From positions 102,793,382 through 102,857,381 of the forward strand of contig OX578152.1 in NCBI GenBank assembly GCA_951213105.1: a stretch of DNA of 64,000 nt, given 5' to 3'. This stretch comes from Amaurobius ferox. Taxonomy: Eukaryota; Arthropoda; Arachnida; Araneae; Amaurobiidae. The notes beneath the pieces are model-generated. The model saw only the letters and a program-made list of their open reading frames with translations, was not told the origin of the DNA and did not search any database. The number at the start of each line of letters is the position of its first letter. The stretch's first letter is position 1. Position numbers and translations under genes: made by a program. Of the stretch, positions 12,011 through 23,059 are shown one piece after another.

Positions 12011-12560
12011 TGGATGCATGAATTTTTTTCATGTACTCTAGATTTTTGCTTCATTTCACATGTTCCTCTATTTTTTTTTTGTCAAATGATTTTTTAAAAA
12101 GTGTAATATTCATTACATTTTTTTAGGTATCTCTTACTATATTCATTTACAGAATCGATTTTTATTAGTTAAGATGTCAAACACGTAATATGACGGACAT
12201 GGAATATGCAGACCTTCTGCTCCAAAATTCCGAGAACATTCGTTCTTCTCTCAATCAATATTATGAACTGCTCGCAGGTTTAACCGCCGTTACTCACGAT
12301 TTAAATTTATTCACATATCAGCAGTATTCAAATTAATATTGTTTAGAAATAATTGGATTAAAATATTGAATATGATGTCTTGAATGAATGAACAGACAGA
12401 AATATAAAATTTTTATTTTCTCGCTATACAAAATTATCTTCAGAGGTATATTAAAGAATAAAACACACTGGGCCGGTTTGTAAGCAAATTTACAAACAAA
12501 CAACAACAACAAAAAATAGAACTTTGGTCGACATGCGGCAAAATAAGGACGCCAAAACAG
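12011..12560. other. No gene or recognised repeat
   Basis: AT-rich sequence without a supported feature. Confidence 0.4.
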
Positions 12561-12561
12561 T

Positions 12562-13677
12562 AAAAAAAAATCTGATGTGGGCAGCACATGACTTTCCTTA
12601 TATAACGCAATGAATTTACTACTTTTACAGTAAAAAAATAAATTATTTTTTCTGTAGATATTTATATTCTTTCCAAGATATTAAATTTTCGTCAATGAGT
12701 CGCCATTTTCATTGATTTAGAGTCATTTTTATCCATTTGACGAGTTTTTCGTTAATTTAGCAACATTTAAAAAAATCGCCAAGTTGGCGACATTCCACCA
12801 AATTCGTCGCCAAAATCTCACCAAGCGTTATGGACGGAGAAATAAGTTATTCTTACAGCAGATAAATGACTATTATCGTTCAAATACAAAAGTATTACTC
12901 AAAGTATATTTTTTCATGAATGGAACGAGCTAGATCCACGAGAATGATGTCACCCATTTTATCGCATGGTATTACATATGAAAAGTGAACATGTTTCTCA
13001 ATAGAAAATATATTTTTTTATTTTTTATGATTTTTTGATAATTTTTTTTGAAAAATGTGCAATATCTCCAGAACGGTTCATGTTAGCGTTCTAAAATTTA
13101 TGTCAATCGTTTTCTAATGAAAAATTACATAAGAAATGTATATTTACGTAACTTTATTAGAGGTTTTGATTTTTTGACATTTTTATCAAAATTTCACTCG
13201 AAAATTTAGGTGGGTTTTGAACATTCGATTGCGTATAAAAACAATAGGCTTCCAGTGCTTACGGATTGTAATTTTTGTACCAAATTTCGTTCGAATCGGT
13301 CCATTCGTTCGTCAGTTATTGCCTCCACAGACTCACTGACACACACACACACACGCATACTTTCACACACACTCATACATTTACACACACACACACTTAC
13401 ACACATACTTTTACACACACACACACACACATACTTTTACACACACACACACATCCTTCCCGGTCGTCCAAATGGTTACTCAAGTCCTCTGGATGAGTCG
13501 GACGACCTGGGGTTTCATCACTTCAAAATCTCATCACTGAAGGTTCATCACTTCAAAAACGTTTGATTTGTGATCAAGGATGCTTGAAACGTGCTCTCCC
13601 GTCGAAAACTCGAATTCGAATTTTCGACCCCGTCACAATACTTTCCTTATACATTATATATATAAGAAAAGTAATAA
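12562..13677 (+). mobile_element. Family A element, copy A5, with nested SINE tail
   Basis: The left terminus is at 12571. The full inner region includes GTCGCCAAAATCTCACCAAG and the CTCCAGAACGG block, with CA tracts near 13338-13455. The right hairpin ends near 13674. Between the CA tract and the GTTTGATTTGTGATCAAGG block it is interrupted by a SINE tail (13456-13515) and a local duplication of TTCATCACTTCAAAA. Confidence 0.85.
13456..13515 (+). mobile_element. Orphan SINE 3' tail inside A5
   Basis: TTCCCGGTCGTCCAAATGG, CTCAAGTCCTC and GGATGAGTCGGACGACC match the tail modules at 35881-36018 in inverse orientation. The ends can pair with each other (CGGTCGTCC with GGACGACC). Confidence 0.7.
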
Positions 13678-14700
13678 ACCCGTATGATTTTTATTATGTT
13701 TCACGGTTGGTTAAACACAATAAAAAATATATAAGATTGAAAAATCTTTACCAAATTAAAACAGGTGACTTAAAATTGCAAATATCAGTTATTCCTGCAA
13801 TCTTATATACCAAGACTTTTACTGATATACAACCCAATTTAATTATAATACTTATCATTTACATTATTTTTGATGTCCATTTCTTCATTATTTAAATTGT
13901 ATAAATTGAATAAAAATTATCTGCGGTATATACTCTACCAATGTCTCCCGCGATTTTGCCCTCGCTTAAAAATTTCTTTGAGAATGCAGCTTTTAAATTT
14001 CCTTTCAATTCTGAATTCTAATCGATTAAATTTTCATTTTTATAAAATGGAACAAAACATCACTTAGAACACGCATTTAAAAGTGAATCCTTAGAAGATG
14101 CTTTTTCATTTCATTAATAATAGAACATGGTTTAACTTCACTTTTTTTTCTTTACTCGGTTAAATTGATTTTATTGTGTTCTCTTACTACTGTACAGAGA
14201 ATGTATTAATCCTTTTCCGAATATTCTGAAATTTGAAATCTTGACAGATAAGCATGTTTAAAAACATTTCGAATTTATTTCGAACGTTTGTTGGGAAATA
14301 TGGCATGCTGCCATTACAGTTAACCATGATGATAATTCCATGCTGATGAGTGCATAATAAGCAAAAAACCGATCCATGGATACTGTTATCTATAATGGAA
14401 GTGTGTCTTCCTTATGTCCGTTTATGTTTGTGTATGTGTGCTTGTATGTGATATGTGAATACGATAATTTAAGAGCGAATTTTCGTAACGCAATAAAATT
14501 TCATGTGTAGATACATTATGCAAAAAATGTAACAATATAGAAAGGATAGTATACTATAAAATAAAAATTTGAATTAATCGAAACAATTTTCATGGCATTA
14601 TTTTCTATGAAGAAACAGGATAATTCCTAGAACAATGATGCTAACATGACAAGTTGAAAATAATTGTCTGAATTATGCTAAGGATGTAAATGTTATTAAA
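13678..14700. other. No gene; weak family F similarity at 14470-14590
   Basis: AT-rich sequence. The block GTGTAGATACATTATGCAAA near 14506 resembles family F. No coding evidence. Confidence 0.35.
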
Positions 14701-14858
14701 TTTATCTGAGGATGGCACATTTTTTCCGGTCTCCAAAGCAGAGATTTCTAACATTTTCGGTAAGTCGGAAGATATGGGTAGAAAGAAACTATAATTTGAG
14801 TGCAAGGTCAACTACCACTGGATACTTTAAGACTCGTATACACAGCGGCCATTTTGAC

Positions 14859-15284
14859 TCCCAGTTGAAGCGCCCCCCCCCCCCGTGGCGGGCCACCCAA
14901 GATGGTGGTTTCGGATGTTGGCTCTGTAGCCTTGATCCTCCAAACTGGGGGGTAAATTAATCCGGGAGTATCTCAACCTCGCTGCTGATGACTCACGGAT
15001 GCAATCGCGGAAGTGACGAGGCAGTCCCCGGACTCTTCCAGGTGGCCGGATCACGGGACTGTGGCTATTTATGCCCTGAGCCCAGGTCTGGCCGGTGACC
15101 GGAGTCGGGCCCGGCAGGTGCCTTCGGCCCCTGCCCGGTGAATGATTCCGCCGAGTTTCGCGACCGAGGTTGCGGCTTTGCTGGAAAAGAGATGAAGTGG
15201 TTGCGCCTCGATGTCCCACTGAATGCTATAAACCCAAGCTGGTTAGCAGGGCTCGCAGGTATGTACTCTGTCCCAGTTGAAGCG
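14859..15284. mobile_element. GC-rich insert flanked by 14-bp direct repeats
   Basis: TCCCAGTTGAAGCG occurs exactly at 14859-14872 and 15271-15284. The roughly 398 bp between starts with a long C run and is far more GC-rich than everything around it. A 14-bp duplication is typical of LINE-driven retroposition. No pol III boxes, A tail or recognisable protein are seen. The 130-codon minus-strand frame looks like a composition effect. It could be a truncated retrotransposon 5' region or a retrocopy of a GC-rich transcript. Confidence 0.6.
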
Positions 15285-15544
15285 ATAACCGTACATGGCG
15301 AAAAAAAGGCTTGCCCTTTCCTTGGGATTTCGAGAAAATCAACACATTATCGACTACATTTTTGAATGATTGATAGAATTTTTTTAAAATCAGAAGCACC
15401 TATTTTACAACTAAATTATATGTCAAATATCCGCTTTGTAACAGGCATGCGCCATAGAAATAGCACAAGCAGACGATAACTGAGTGGATCGGTTGGATTT
15501 AAAATGACGGTTGCATCAGCCTGCAAATAGGGCAGGCGCACGGG

Positions 15545-15606
15545 TGTCAAAAGCCCAGGCCGACCGACTCAACCTAAGACATAGAGCAGCTTAATGGACG
15601 GCCGGA
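15545..15606 (-). mobile_element. Orphan SINE 3' tail
   Basis: AAAGCCCAGGCCGACCGACT, CTAAGACATAGAGCAGC and TGGACGGCCGG follow the same order as the modules at 35881-36018. GCGCACGGG before it and GACGCACAGG after it hint at a short target duplication. Confidence 0.65.
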
Positions 15607-15619
15607 GACGCACAGGAGT

Positions 15620-16590
15620 AAACAACTCCGCTTCGTCTCATATTTGGGTAGGTAGAGCCAATTGGACTTATCATTGCTTGCGTTTACTTCAAATTTCAGG
15701 AGAAAAAAAGGCCCTAAAATGTCTTTTGATGACCACGGTAAAGCGTGAAATTCTTATATCTTACCAGATTATGCTAATTGTTTTGATTTCGTAACAAAAC
15801 AGCTCTAAAAATTGAAATTTACAAGTCATAGTGGATCAGTATACTCCGTACTAAATCTATATATGATTCATGCTAACGAGTAGTTGAGTAACATAGGCTT
15901 CTGCCCAAGTATAGAACATTCAGATGTGTTTAAATTTTTAACAGCATTCCCTCAAGACTTCACAACGGATTGCTTAAAAAATTACAATTCTCTCTTGGCA
16001 GTATGTGGCATTAGATCAGATAACTTATATCAATTATATAATAGATATTTCTGTGATTAGTTGGTTTTAATACACTTATAGCTTATTCAAAATTGCTACA
16101 TTCAATTAGTTACAATATTCAAATATTAATGAACTAAAATTATCTATTATGTATAATTTTATTAAATATAATAGGTTTGAAGATTTTTTGTGGCCGACAG
16201 AACTTGAGATAGTTCATAATTTTTCATTGAAATGTTTACTATTCATACCCTTCGATAATGGATTGCACATCTAATGATTATCATAGTGTAAAGACATTTT
16301 GAAATAAAATGTTTTGTTTCAATTTATATCACGCATACCACCAGTTTAACTATTAAATGAACTGTGTCTAATTTTTTCCTTATCTTTTATAGTTTACACA
16401 AAGTGTTTATACTTATTATTGATTTTGTTATTTTTCCTAACCGATATAATTCCAATACTAGCACTGGATGTTGCTAGAAGCTTGGGAGTGTGTCTGTGTG
16501 GGGTGGGGTGGGGGAGCGGGACTGATAAAATTTTTATTTTAAGAATTTGTTAAAGTTTCGACTTTGCTCTATCAAGTATTCTTTAATGAT
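15620..16590. other. No gene or recognised repeat
   Basis: AT-rich sequence with a short G-rich patch at 16500-16520. No supported feature. Confidence 0.4.
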
Positions 16591-16596
16591 CTATTC

Positions 16597-16692
16597 ATTT
16601 ACAGAACATTATGCCCATACAATTTACAGAACATAATATTGCCCGTACAATTTACAGAACATAATATTGTGCCCATACAATTTACAGAACAG
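16597..16692 (+). repeat. Three tandem units of about 29-31 bp
   Basis: CATACAATTTACAGAACATA recurs near 16616, 16646 and 16675 with small changes. The short open frame over it is repeat-driven. Confidence 0.8.
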
Positions 16693-16753
16693 AATTATGT
16701 GAAAATCGATCATTATAATATTATAATAAAAGTTATTGGAACTTGTAATTCAT

Positions 16754-16870
16754 ACTTTCCCTACATACATAATGCATGCGTAGGGAAAGTATTTTGACAG
16801 GCTTGAACATTTGAAATAGAGTTCTCAAGAGTGTTTTAAAGTATATCTGAATCACAATGAAAACCCATAC
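16754..16870 (-). mobile_element. Solitary terminal hairpin of a family C-like element
   Basis: ACTTTCCCTACATACATAAT and GCATGCGTAGGGAAAGT form a hairpin of the A/B/C right-end type. ATTTTGACAGGCTTGAAC follows, comparable to the ATTGTGACTGGGTCGAA after the family C hairpin at 30821. The remainder of the element is not recognisable. Confidence 0.55.
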
Positions 16871-17109
16871 CACTGCCTTTCTTAAATTGATTTGAGCAGC
16901 CATAGGCACAACAGCAATGTACTATATTAAAATCAATTTAATATATAGCATTTACAGCAAAAATTAAGAATAACTCACGTTTGAAAATGTTTTACAGTGC
17001 ATAGAATGCGCATGAGTTTGGGTGGTCCTATTCACCTAAACAAGCAGCTGACAACGACGTGCCGTCACGTGCGCCTGCCCTATATAGGAGCTTTAAGATA
17101 CTCGAGCCT

Positions 17110-17165
17110 AAGGTTTAACTGTATCCGGCACTGGCCATACGAGAGTGCAGGATACAGTTAAGCCT
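17110..17165. repeat. Inverted repeat with 17-bp arms
   Basis: AAGGTTTAACTGTATCC and GGATACAGTTAAGCCTT are near-perfect reverse complements separated by about 24 nt. It lies just upstream of the tRNA-like element at 17226. Confidence 0.7.
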
Positions 17166-17225
17166 TGCTCGATCTGAGCGGAGAGTTGGCATATATGTTC
17201 ACTCTTACACGGAAGCACAGCAGCA

Positions 17226-17440
17226 AGGGCGCGATAGCCCAGTGGTTAGCGCGCTGGAATTGCACTCGGTAGGCAACATTGCACCTGCTGCAGCAGGTGC
17301 AATGTTTCTGTCTGCTATTTCCATGGACGCCAATTCCTGCAAAGGGGGTCGAACTGTTTGGTATAGGGTATGTCAAATACCGGTCTTTTTGGGAGGTTCT
17401 TCGTTTGGAAGGGACGCTGTCCCACGCGTAAGCAAATGTT
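17226..17440 (+). mobile_element. tRNA-like SINE head with palindrome in place of the T-arm half
   Basis: GCGCGATAGCCCAGTGGTTA, then GCGCGCTGG, then ATTGCACTCGGT, matches the first half of the SINE head at 4650-4722. After that point the tRNA B box is missing and a perfect 32-bp palindrome starts (17275-17306). The region to 17440 is locally GC-rich. No target duplication was found. Confidence 0.55.
17275..17306. repeat. Perfect 32-bp palindrome
   Basis: AACATTGCACCTGCTG is followed immediately by its exact reverse complement, with no spacer. Confidence 0.95.
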
Positions 17441-17662
17441 AAATGTGTAAAATAATGTTATATATTAAAACTTTTTTTAGTCGATTTTTGCTCATTTCAA
17501 CGTCCACCGTCCTCTTAAAAAGTTTAAAAATATCTTTCGATTGGTTTTAAATTTGACAGTGTAACTCTCTTCAAGGGTAACTCTCCTCCTCCCCGAGGAG
17601 AGATAATTGGTATCACGGACACAAAATTTCGGTCGCTGCTATTTTTCACTACTTTGATTGAA

Positions 17663-18168
17663 ACTGTTTATTTTCGTGATCACTGAATCATAAATAATTC
17701 CTTTTATGCATAATTATGTCAATTTTTATCCTATTCTGCCATGTTAAGAAAATATAAAATTTCTAATACATTTCGAAGTTTTGGTTTAATATCAAAAAAA
17801 TTCTATCTAGTTCTAGATTTAGCAGGATAAAAGTTTCATGAAAATCCATTAATATTTGAAGCAGCCATCTTATATAAAAGAAATCGACCACAGACAGCCA
17901 ACAGACATCACTCTAAATCTACTGTTAATTTTCGTGATCATTGAGACATAAAAAAAAACTCCTTTTATGCATAATTATGTCACAATTTGTCTTATTATGT
18001 CATTTTAATGAAATACAAAATTTCTAATACATTTCAAAGTTTTCACTCAAGTGTCAAAAAAATTCTATCTAGTTCTAGATTTTTCCGGATAAAATGTCTC
18101 GTAAAAATGCATTAATATTTTTGGCAGATATCATGTACACAAAAGACAAACCACAGACAGGCGACAGA
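17663..18168 (+). repeat. Tandem duplication, about 260-bp unit, two copies
   Basis: The units at about 17663-17910 and 17922-18168 both contain TTTTATGCATAATTATGTCA, ATTCTATCTAGTTCTAGAT and CCACAGACAG in the same order. Divergence is moderate. Confidence 0.85.
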
Positions 18169-18177
18169 CGTCCCCAC

Positions 18178-18990
18178 CAAAATAGTCAAAACGTGTTCGA
18201 GAGGTCCTAACACCTATATTGGCATCAAAATATCTTCTTAGATAAACCTTGAGATAATAATCCTCCTATATATTCAATATTGAAACCAGAAACTAATTCT
18301 GATTCACCTTCAGCGAAATCAGGAGGACTTCGATTAGTTTCAGCTAAAAAAGGTATTCAAATAAAAAATTTAAATTTCAAATTAGTACTCCAGATTTTTT
18401 TGAAAATAATTTTTTCCCCTAACTGTGTTCTATAGTATGAGAAATTAATAAATAAAAAAAATATTTTTTTTTAGAAACATCCCCACGTCACGAAATTAAT
18501 GAATAAAAAAAATAATTTTTTTTTTCTTGAGAAACATCCCCACGTCCCATGCCTAATAAGTGAAAAATAAGAAAAAATATGTCCCATGTCTAATAAGAGA
18601 GAAATGTCTAATAAGAGAAAATAGTCAAAGCGTGTTCTGGAGGTTCTAACACCTATATTGTCATCAAAATCCTTAGATAAGCCTTGAGATAATCATCCTC
18701 CTATATATACAATATTAAAAACCAGAAACTAATTCTGATTCACCTTCAGCTAAATCAGAAGGACTTCGATTAGTTTCAGCTAAAAAAGTTATTCAAATAA
18801 AAAATTTTAAATTTCAAATTAGTACTCCAGATTTTTATGGAAATAATATTTTCCCCTAACTATGTTCTATAGTATGAGAAATTAATAAATAAAAAAAAGA
18901 ATTCTCCGTTTCGATATCTAACCGTAACTGATTTGTTTTTAATATATATATATTTTTTTTTAGAAAATCCCCACGTCCCATGTCTAATAT
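18178..18990 (+). repeat. Tandem duplication, 438-bp offset, two copies
   Basis: AAAATAGTCAAA starts both units (18179 and 18617). TTGATTCACC-like text, GGACTTCGATTAGTTTCAGC and CCCCTAACTRTGTTCTATAG follow in both. The copies are highly similar. The right copy is shortened after the AATAAATAAAAAAA tract. Confidence 0.9.
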
Positions 18991-18999
18991 AGCGTGTTT

Positions 19000-19434
19000 T
19001 GTAAACTTCCTCTGAAAGAACCGCTACCGTATTTTCAATGTCCCAGGTGATTTGGTGGCTCGTTTTAAATCGATATTGAGAATGTTGTTTCTAAATTTGC
19101 TTTCAATTTCTAAATTCAAATCGATGAATGTTTTATTTTTATATAAAAGCCAACTATAAATCTATATATATATCTACAAATCTATATATATCTACAAATC
19201 TAAATATGAAACATATTTCTTATCTTTATCTTATAATTCGCGTACTGAAACCCACGTATAAGCTAGCTACACTGTAAAATATTTTGCAACATTTGCTTAT
19301 TTTTTTTAACTACTTTGTTAATAATTTCGGCAAACTGATAAGAAGAACTACAATTACAGACATTCATGAAAATCCCGGCATTATTTCTGAAATATTCAGC
19401 TAACTATCATCTGGCAAAGTGTTACTTTTGTATT

Positions 19435-19435
<1 letters not shown>
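19000..19435. other. No gene or recognised repeat
   Basis: AT-rich sequence. Short CTATATATATCTACAAAT repeats occur near 19160-19200. Confidence 0.4.
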
Positions 19436-19517
<82 letters not shown>

Positions 19518-19518
19518 G

Positions 19519-19571
<53 letters not shown>

Positions 19572-19590
19572 ATATATATATATATATAGA
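19436..19590. repeat. (TA)n microsatellite with GT/CA interruptions
   Basis: About 150 bp of alternating TATATA with scattered CATA/GTATA units. A 10-bp-stem hairpin (TATTTGGTTC ... GAACCAAATA, 19601-19630) follows it. Confidence 0.95.
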
Positions 19591-19666
19591 GAGAGAGATA
19601 TATTTGGTTCTTTAGTAAAGGAACCAAATACCGATTACAGGAATACAGAGATGTAACAGCATCGTT

Positions 19667-20503
19667 AAACAAGAACGATCAATCATGCATAAAACATTGA
19701 TTCTAAAACAATTTCCAACTGCAATGCAATTTTATTTAAACATCTCTAAAATGCAATAATTCAGCGGTAATATTTTTTAAATTATCACAATACTAGATTA
19801 ATTTATTATATTTAAAAACTTAAAAATTCATCGAAGAAAATGAACTTTGTTCAAATGATGTCATTGAAATATAAATCACCTGGTTCTCTTTGTAAAAGAT
19901 GTAAATATTTCATTCATTCACTTTTATTCCATTCCTTTCATTCAGCACAATACTACAATAATTTATTTTGTTTCAAAACATAAAACCATGGAGGTAAACG
20001 TAATTTAACTCCATGCTTAAAACTTCATCGAAAAATTCTGCTATAAAATTGTCTGTTCGCTATGTAAAATCAATGAATGTTTCATTCATATCAGCTATAT
20101 GTCAGATTCAAAGAGCTAAATAATTTTGTGTTAAAGAAATTCAGCAATTCGTATACAACTCAGCTTACATCTTTATGTGTTTACAGTCTCCATAAGTGAA
20201 AAATAGGTTTCCTTATAGAAATAATCAAAGTTTGATGATCATTTAAACTGAAATATATTGTAATTGCATTGTTTCAGAATGTAGATGCACAGTAATTAAG
20301 CAAAAATAAAGCTGTTTTAGGAGACGTACAACACTAAATATAAATTAAAAAGAACTTTAAAAATCACAATTTTGATACAAGATAGATGGCATTGATCATT
20401 TAAACTCACATATATTGTAATTGTGCTGTTTCAGAATAAAGATGCACAGAAATTAAGCAAAAATAAAACGGTTTTAGGACGGATACAGCACTAAATATAA
20501 ATT
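19667..20503 (-). mobile_element. Family D element, truncated by B1
   Basis: It begins with AACAAGAACGATCAATCATG and carries GCAATTTTATTTAAACAT, TTTCATTCATATCAGCTATA and AAGCAAAAATAAARCKGTTT, as in the D copies at 56041 and 27003. It stops at ACTAAATATAAATTAAA, where the B1 left terminus begins. D sequence does not resume after B1. Confidence 0.75.
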
Positions 20504-21272
20504 AAAAAATCTGATGTGGGCAGCACATGACTTTCCCTGCAGACTTATATTCACGTTCTATTTATTTAAATTAAATTTAATTCACTTTTAATTCAATTTT
20601 CGTTCTCATTTGAAAACTGGACTTATTTTCAAAAATGGCGAAGGAAAATACGAAAAACTAAAATATCTCGAGAACGGCTAGTTCTAGTGTAATGGGGTTG
20701 GTCTTATTCTTTTCTTTCTTAAAAATTACGCATTAAACAAGCATTTAATGGATATATTTGAGCATACGTAGCTTTTTAGTTTAGATTTTGGCAATTATTG
20801 CGGGCCAATCTACAAAAAAATGCAGGTTATTTTTTTCTGAATCGTACCAAAATCTAATCAGCACCAGGGTGACCTATACGTGACTTATCTACCGAATTTT
20901 GTGAAATTCGGTCCATTAGTTTTTCAGCTAGAGTGGATACAAGCTTTTGCGGGCCATTTCGCAAAAAAATGCGGGTTCTTTTATTCCGAATCGTACCCAA
21001 AACTAATCAGCACCAGCCCCGCCCACAAGTGACTTACCCACAAAATTTTGTGAAATTCGGTCCATTAGTTTTTTAGTTAGAGCGGATACAAATTCTGCAC
21101 AGACAGACAGACACACACACAGACAGACACACACAGAGACGTCACGCTAAAAATGGTGTTTTCGTATTCTAGAGGTCTCGAAACGTGTAGATCCGTCGAA
21201 AACTCGAGTTGTGATTTTCGGCATGATTCCAATACTTTCCCTATACATTACCATGTATTGCAGGGAAAGTAA
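20504..21272 (+). mobile_element. Family B element, copy B1 (full length)
   Basis: The left end is AAAAAATCTGATGTGGGCAG, then CACATGACTTTCCCTGCAG. The interior has AATATCTCGAGAACGGC, two AATCAGCACCAG blocks, a GACAGACACACACA tract and CTAGAGGTCTCGAAACG. The right end is the hairpin ACTTTCCCTATACATTACC...TTGCAGGGAAAGT. TTTCCCTGCA at the left and TGCAGGGAAA at the right are inverted copies. No open frame of note. Confidence 0.85.
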
Positions 21273-21639
21273 AAAAAGAATCAAAAGTCATCCGGCAATG
21301 ATTGACAATAGAATATTTATTAATGTCTTGGTTGTTGACTCAATTTTATGTTCCCCAAGCGGTATAATAAGGCACGTTTAGTTTGAACAATATACGCTAG
21401 TCCAACAATATACGCTAGTTCCACCTGACAAGGAATTTGATAAATGTCCCCATTTATTGAGCTTTTCGATAAGATTATTAATGGAAGTGAAATTTATTTT
21501 ATTGATAAGAGGGAATATCATTTTGAAGTCAAACAGGATTTGAACTATAGAAATTTAATGACTAATTTTGGGATAGAAAGGAAATTAAACTATATTGTTG
21601 AAAAGGAAATCTTGAGCAACGTACACAAACACAACTAAG

Positions 21640-22345
21640 ATAATAATGCAGCTGTTTCGAGAGTACTCTGGATCCCTCCCTTCATTAGTGCAAGAGAACC
21701 AACAAACCCGAAGTCATAAATACGAAATGGACGCAAATAGAAGAATCAAAAGGTAGAAGAAGAAGAAATGAATAGCAGAAACAAAAGAAGAAAAAAAGAA
21801 GAAATAAATAGCAGAACCAAAAGGTAGAACAAGAAGAAGAAGAAATAAATAGTAGAAACAAAAGGTAGAAGTAGAAGAAATAAATAGCAGAAACAAAAGG
21901 TAAAAAAAGTAGAAATAAATAGCAGAAACAAAAGGTAGAACAAGAAGAAGAACAAATAAATAGCAGAAACAAAAGGTAGAAGAAGAAGAAATAAATAGCA
22001 GAAACAAAAGGTAAAAGAAGTAGAAATAAGTAGCAGAAACAAAAGGTAGAAGAAGACGAAATAAATTACAGAAATAAAACAATATTTTGTCTAGATATTC
22101 CTGTTGTGTTTTGGCGCACGCCAATCCTGTGTGTTACTTCTCAGTTTGGATTAACTGAACTGTTCTTCATTCTGCTTTCTCACTGGCTCTCTCAGTTGAG
22201 CTCCTAATCCAGATCTTCGGTATATAACCCCCTTTGTTTTTTCTATTTGCGCCCATTTTTTTTATTTCGGATTTGTTGGTTCTCTTTCACCGAGGAAGAG
22301 GATCCAGCGTATCCTTGAAGCAGTTGTAAGCTGCATAATTGTCTT
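21640..22345. mobile_element. Foldback element with minisatellite core
   Basis: AAGAGAACCAACAAA, then CCCGAA, then GACGCAAATAGA at 21688-21742, is the inverse of TCTATTTGCGCCC, then TTCGGATTTGTTGGTTCTCTT, near 22238-22287. The arms extend through TCTGGATCC/GGATCCAG and ATAATGCAGC/GCTGCATAAT to about 120 bp. Between them lies a minisatellite (about 21745-22080) of AAGGTAGAAGAAGAAGAAAT and AGCAGAAACAAA units. The long minus-strand open frames are an artefact of this repeat. Confidence 0.7.
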
Positions 22346-22679
22346 ATTTGTGCTCTTACACATTGCAATTTTTCCTTATTCTTTGCACAATGTGTGTTTT
22401 ATTTATTGAATAATAATGACAGCCAATTTCGAAAAATTACATGAGCTACTTCATGAACAAAGTTTAAATAACATTAATTAAAATATTTTAAAAATACCAA
22501 AGAATAAAAAATTGTGAAATGAAGTAGAATGCACCACAAATTAAAAAAAAAACCTATTTAGAAAGCTATACGAGCTAACTTTGAGAGGATTCTATTATTT
22601 ATTTTTATTTTATTCTAATTCTACATTATCCCGATTTTAATTTATTTCCGAAACTTCTCAACTTTCATTCTGAAGAATT

Positions 22680-23050
22680 GCATACTCACGATTGGCCAGA
22701 TCTATAAGAATGGCAGACTTTAAAATTACGGAGCTGTCATTTTACCGAGTTTGTGTGGGCGTGTGTGTGTTTTAGATCGTCCGTAGAAGAAATAATTGTG
22801 AGTATAGCATAGATATTTTAAGTGAGTATTTTGTATGTTGGTCATATATTCGGTTCGTGTGAGATTCAATTTAGTTATAAATGAGATTCGAATTGCATTG
22901 TAGATAAAGATGACTCGTTTGGAATTTGAACAGCTAACATTGTAAATAATCTGTATATAGATTTGTATTTATATTATGTGTTTTGGTTCCCAGCGACGTT
23001 AGCTGTAAATAAAGTTGTTTATTTGTTAAATGTCGTGATTCCTTCGTAAA
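22680..23050 (+). repeat. LTR-like sequence (weak)
   Basis: TGTAAATAAAGTTGTTTATT near 23007, followed by TGTCGTGATTCCTTCG, resembles the polyadenylation region and 3' end of an LTR. No partner LTR, primer-binding site or coding region is visible in the window. Confidence 0.25.
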
Positions 23051-23059
23051 ACTCTAGTC

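Noticed and set aside
14827..15219. 130-codon minus-strand frame as a gene
   Set aside because: It crosses the insertion border and the C-run and shows no domain; its openness follows from GC-rich composition.
19366..19672. Open frames of alternating Ile-Tyr, also at 32599-32844
   Set aside because: They are translations of TA microsatellites.
21685..22124. Phe/Leu/Ser-rich minus-strand frames resembling membrane protein
   Set aside because: They are antisense translations of the AGAAGAAGAAAT minisatellite in the foldback element.
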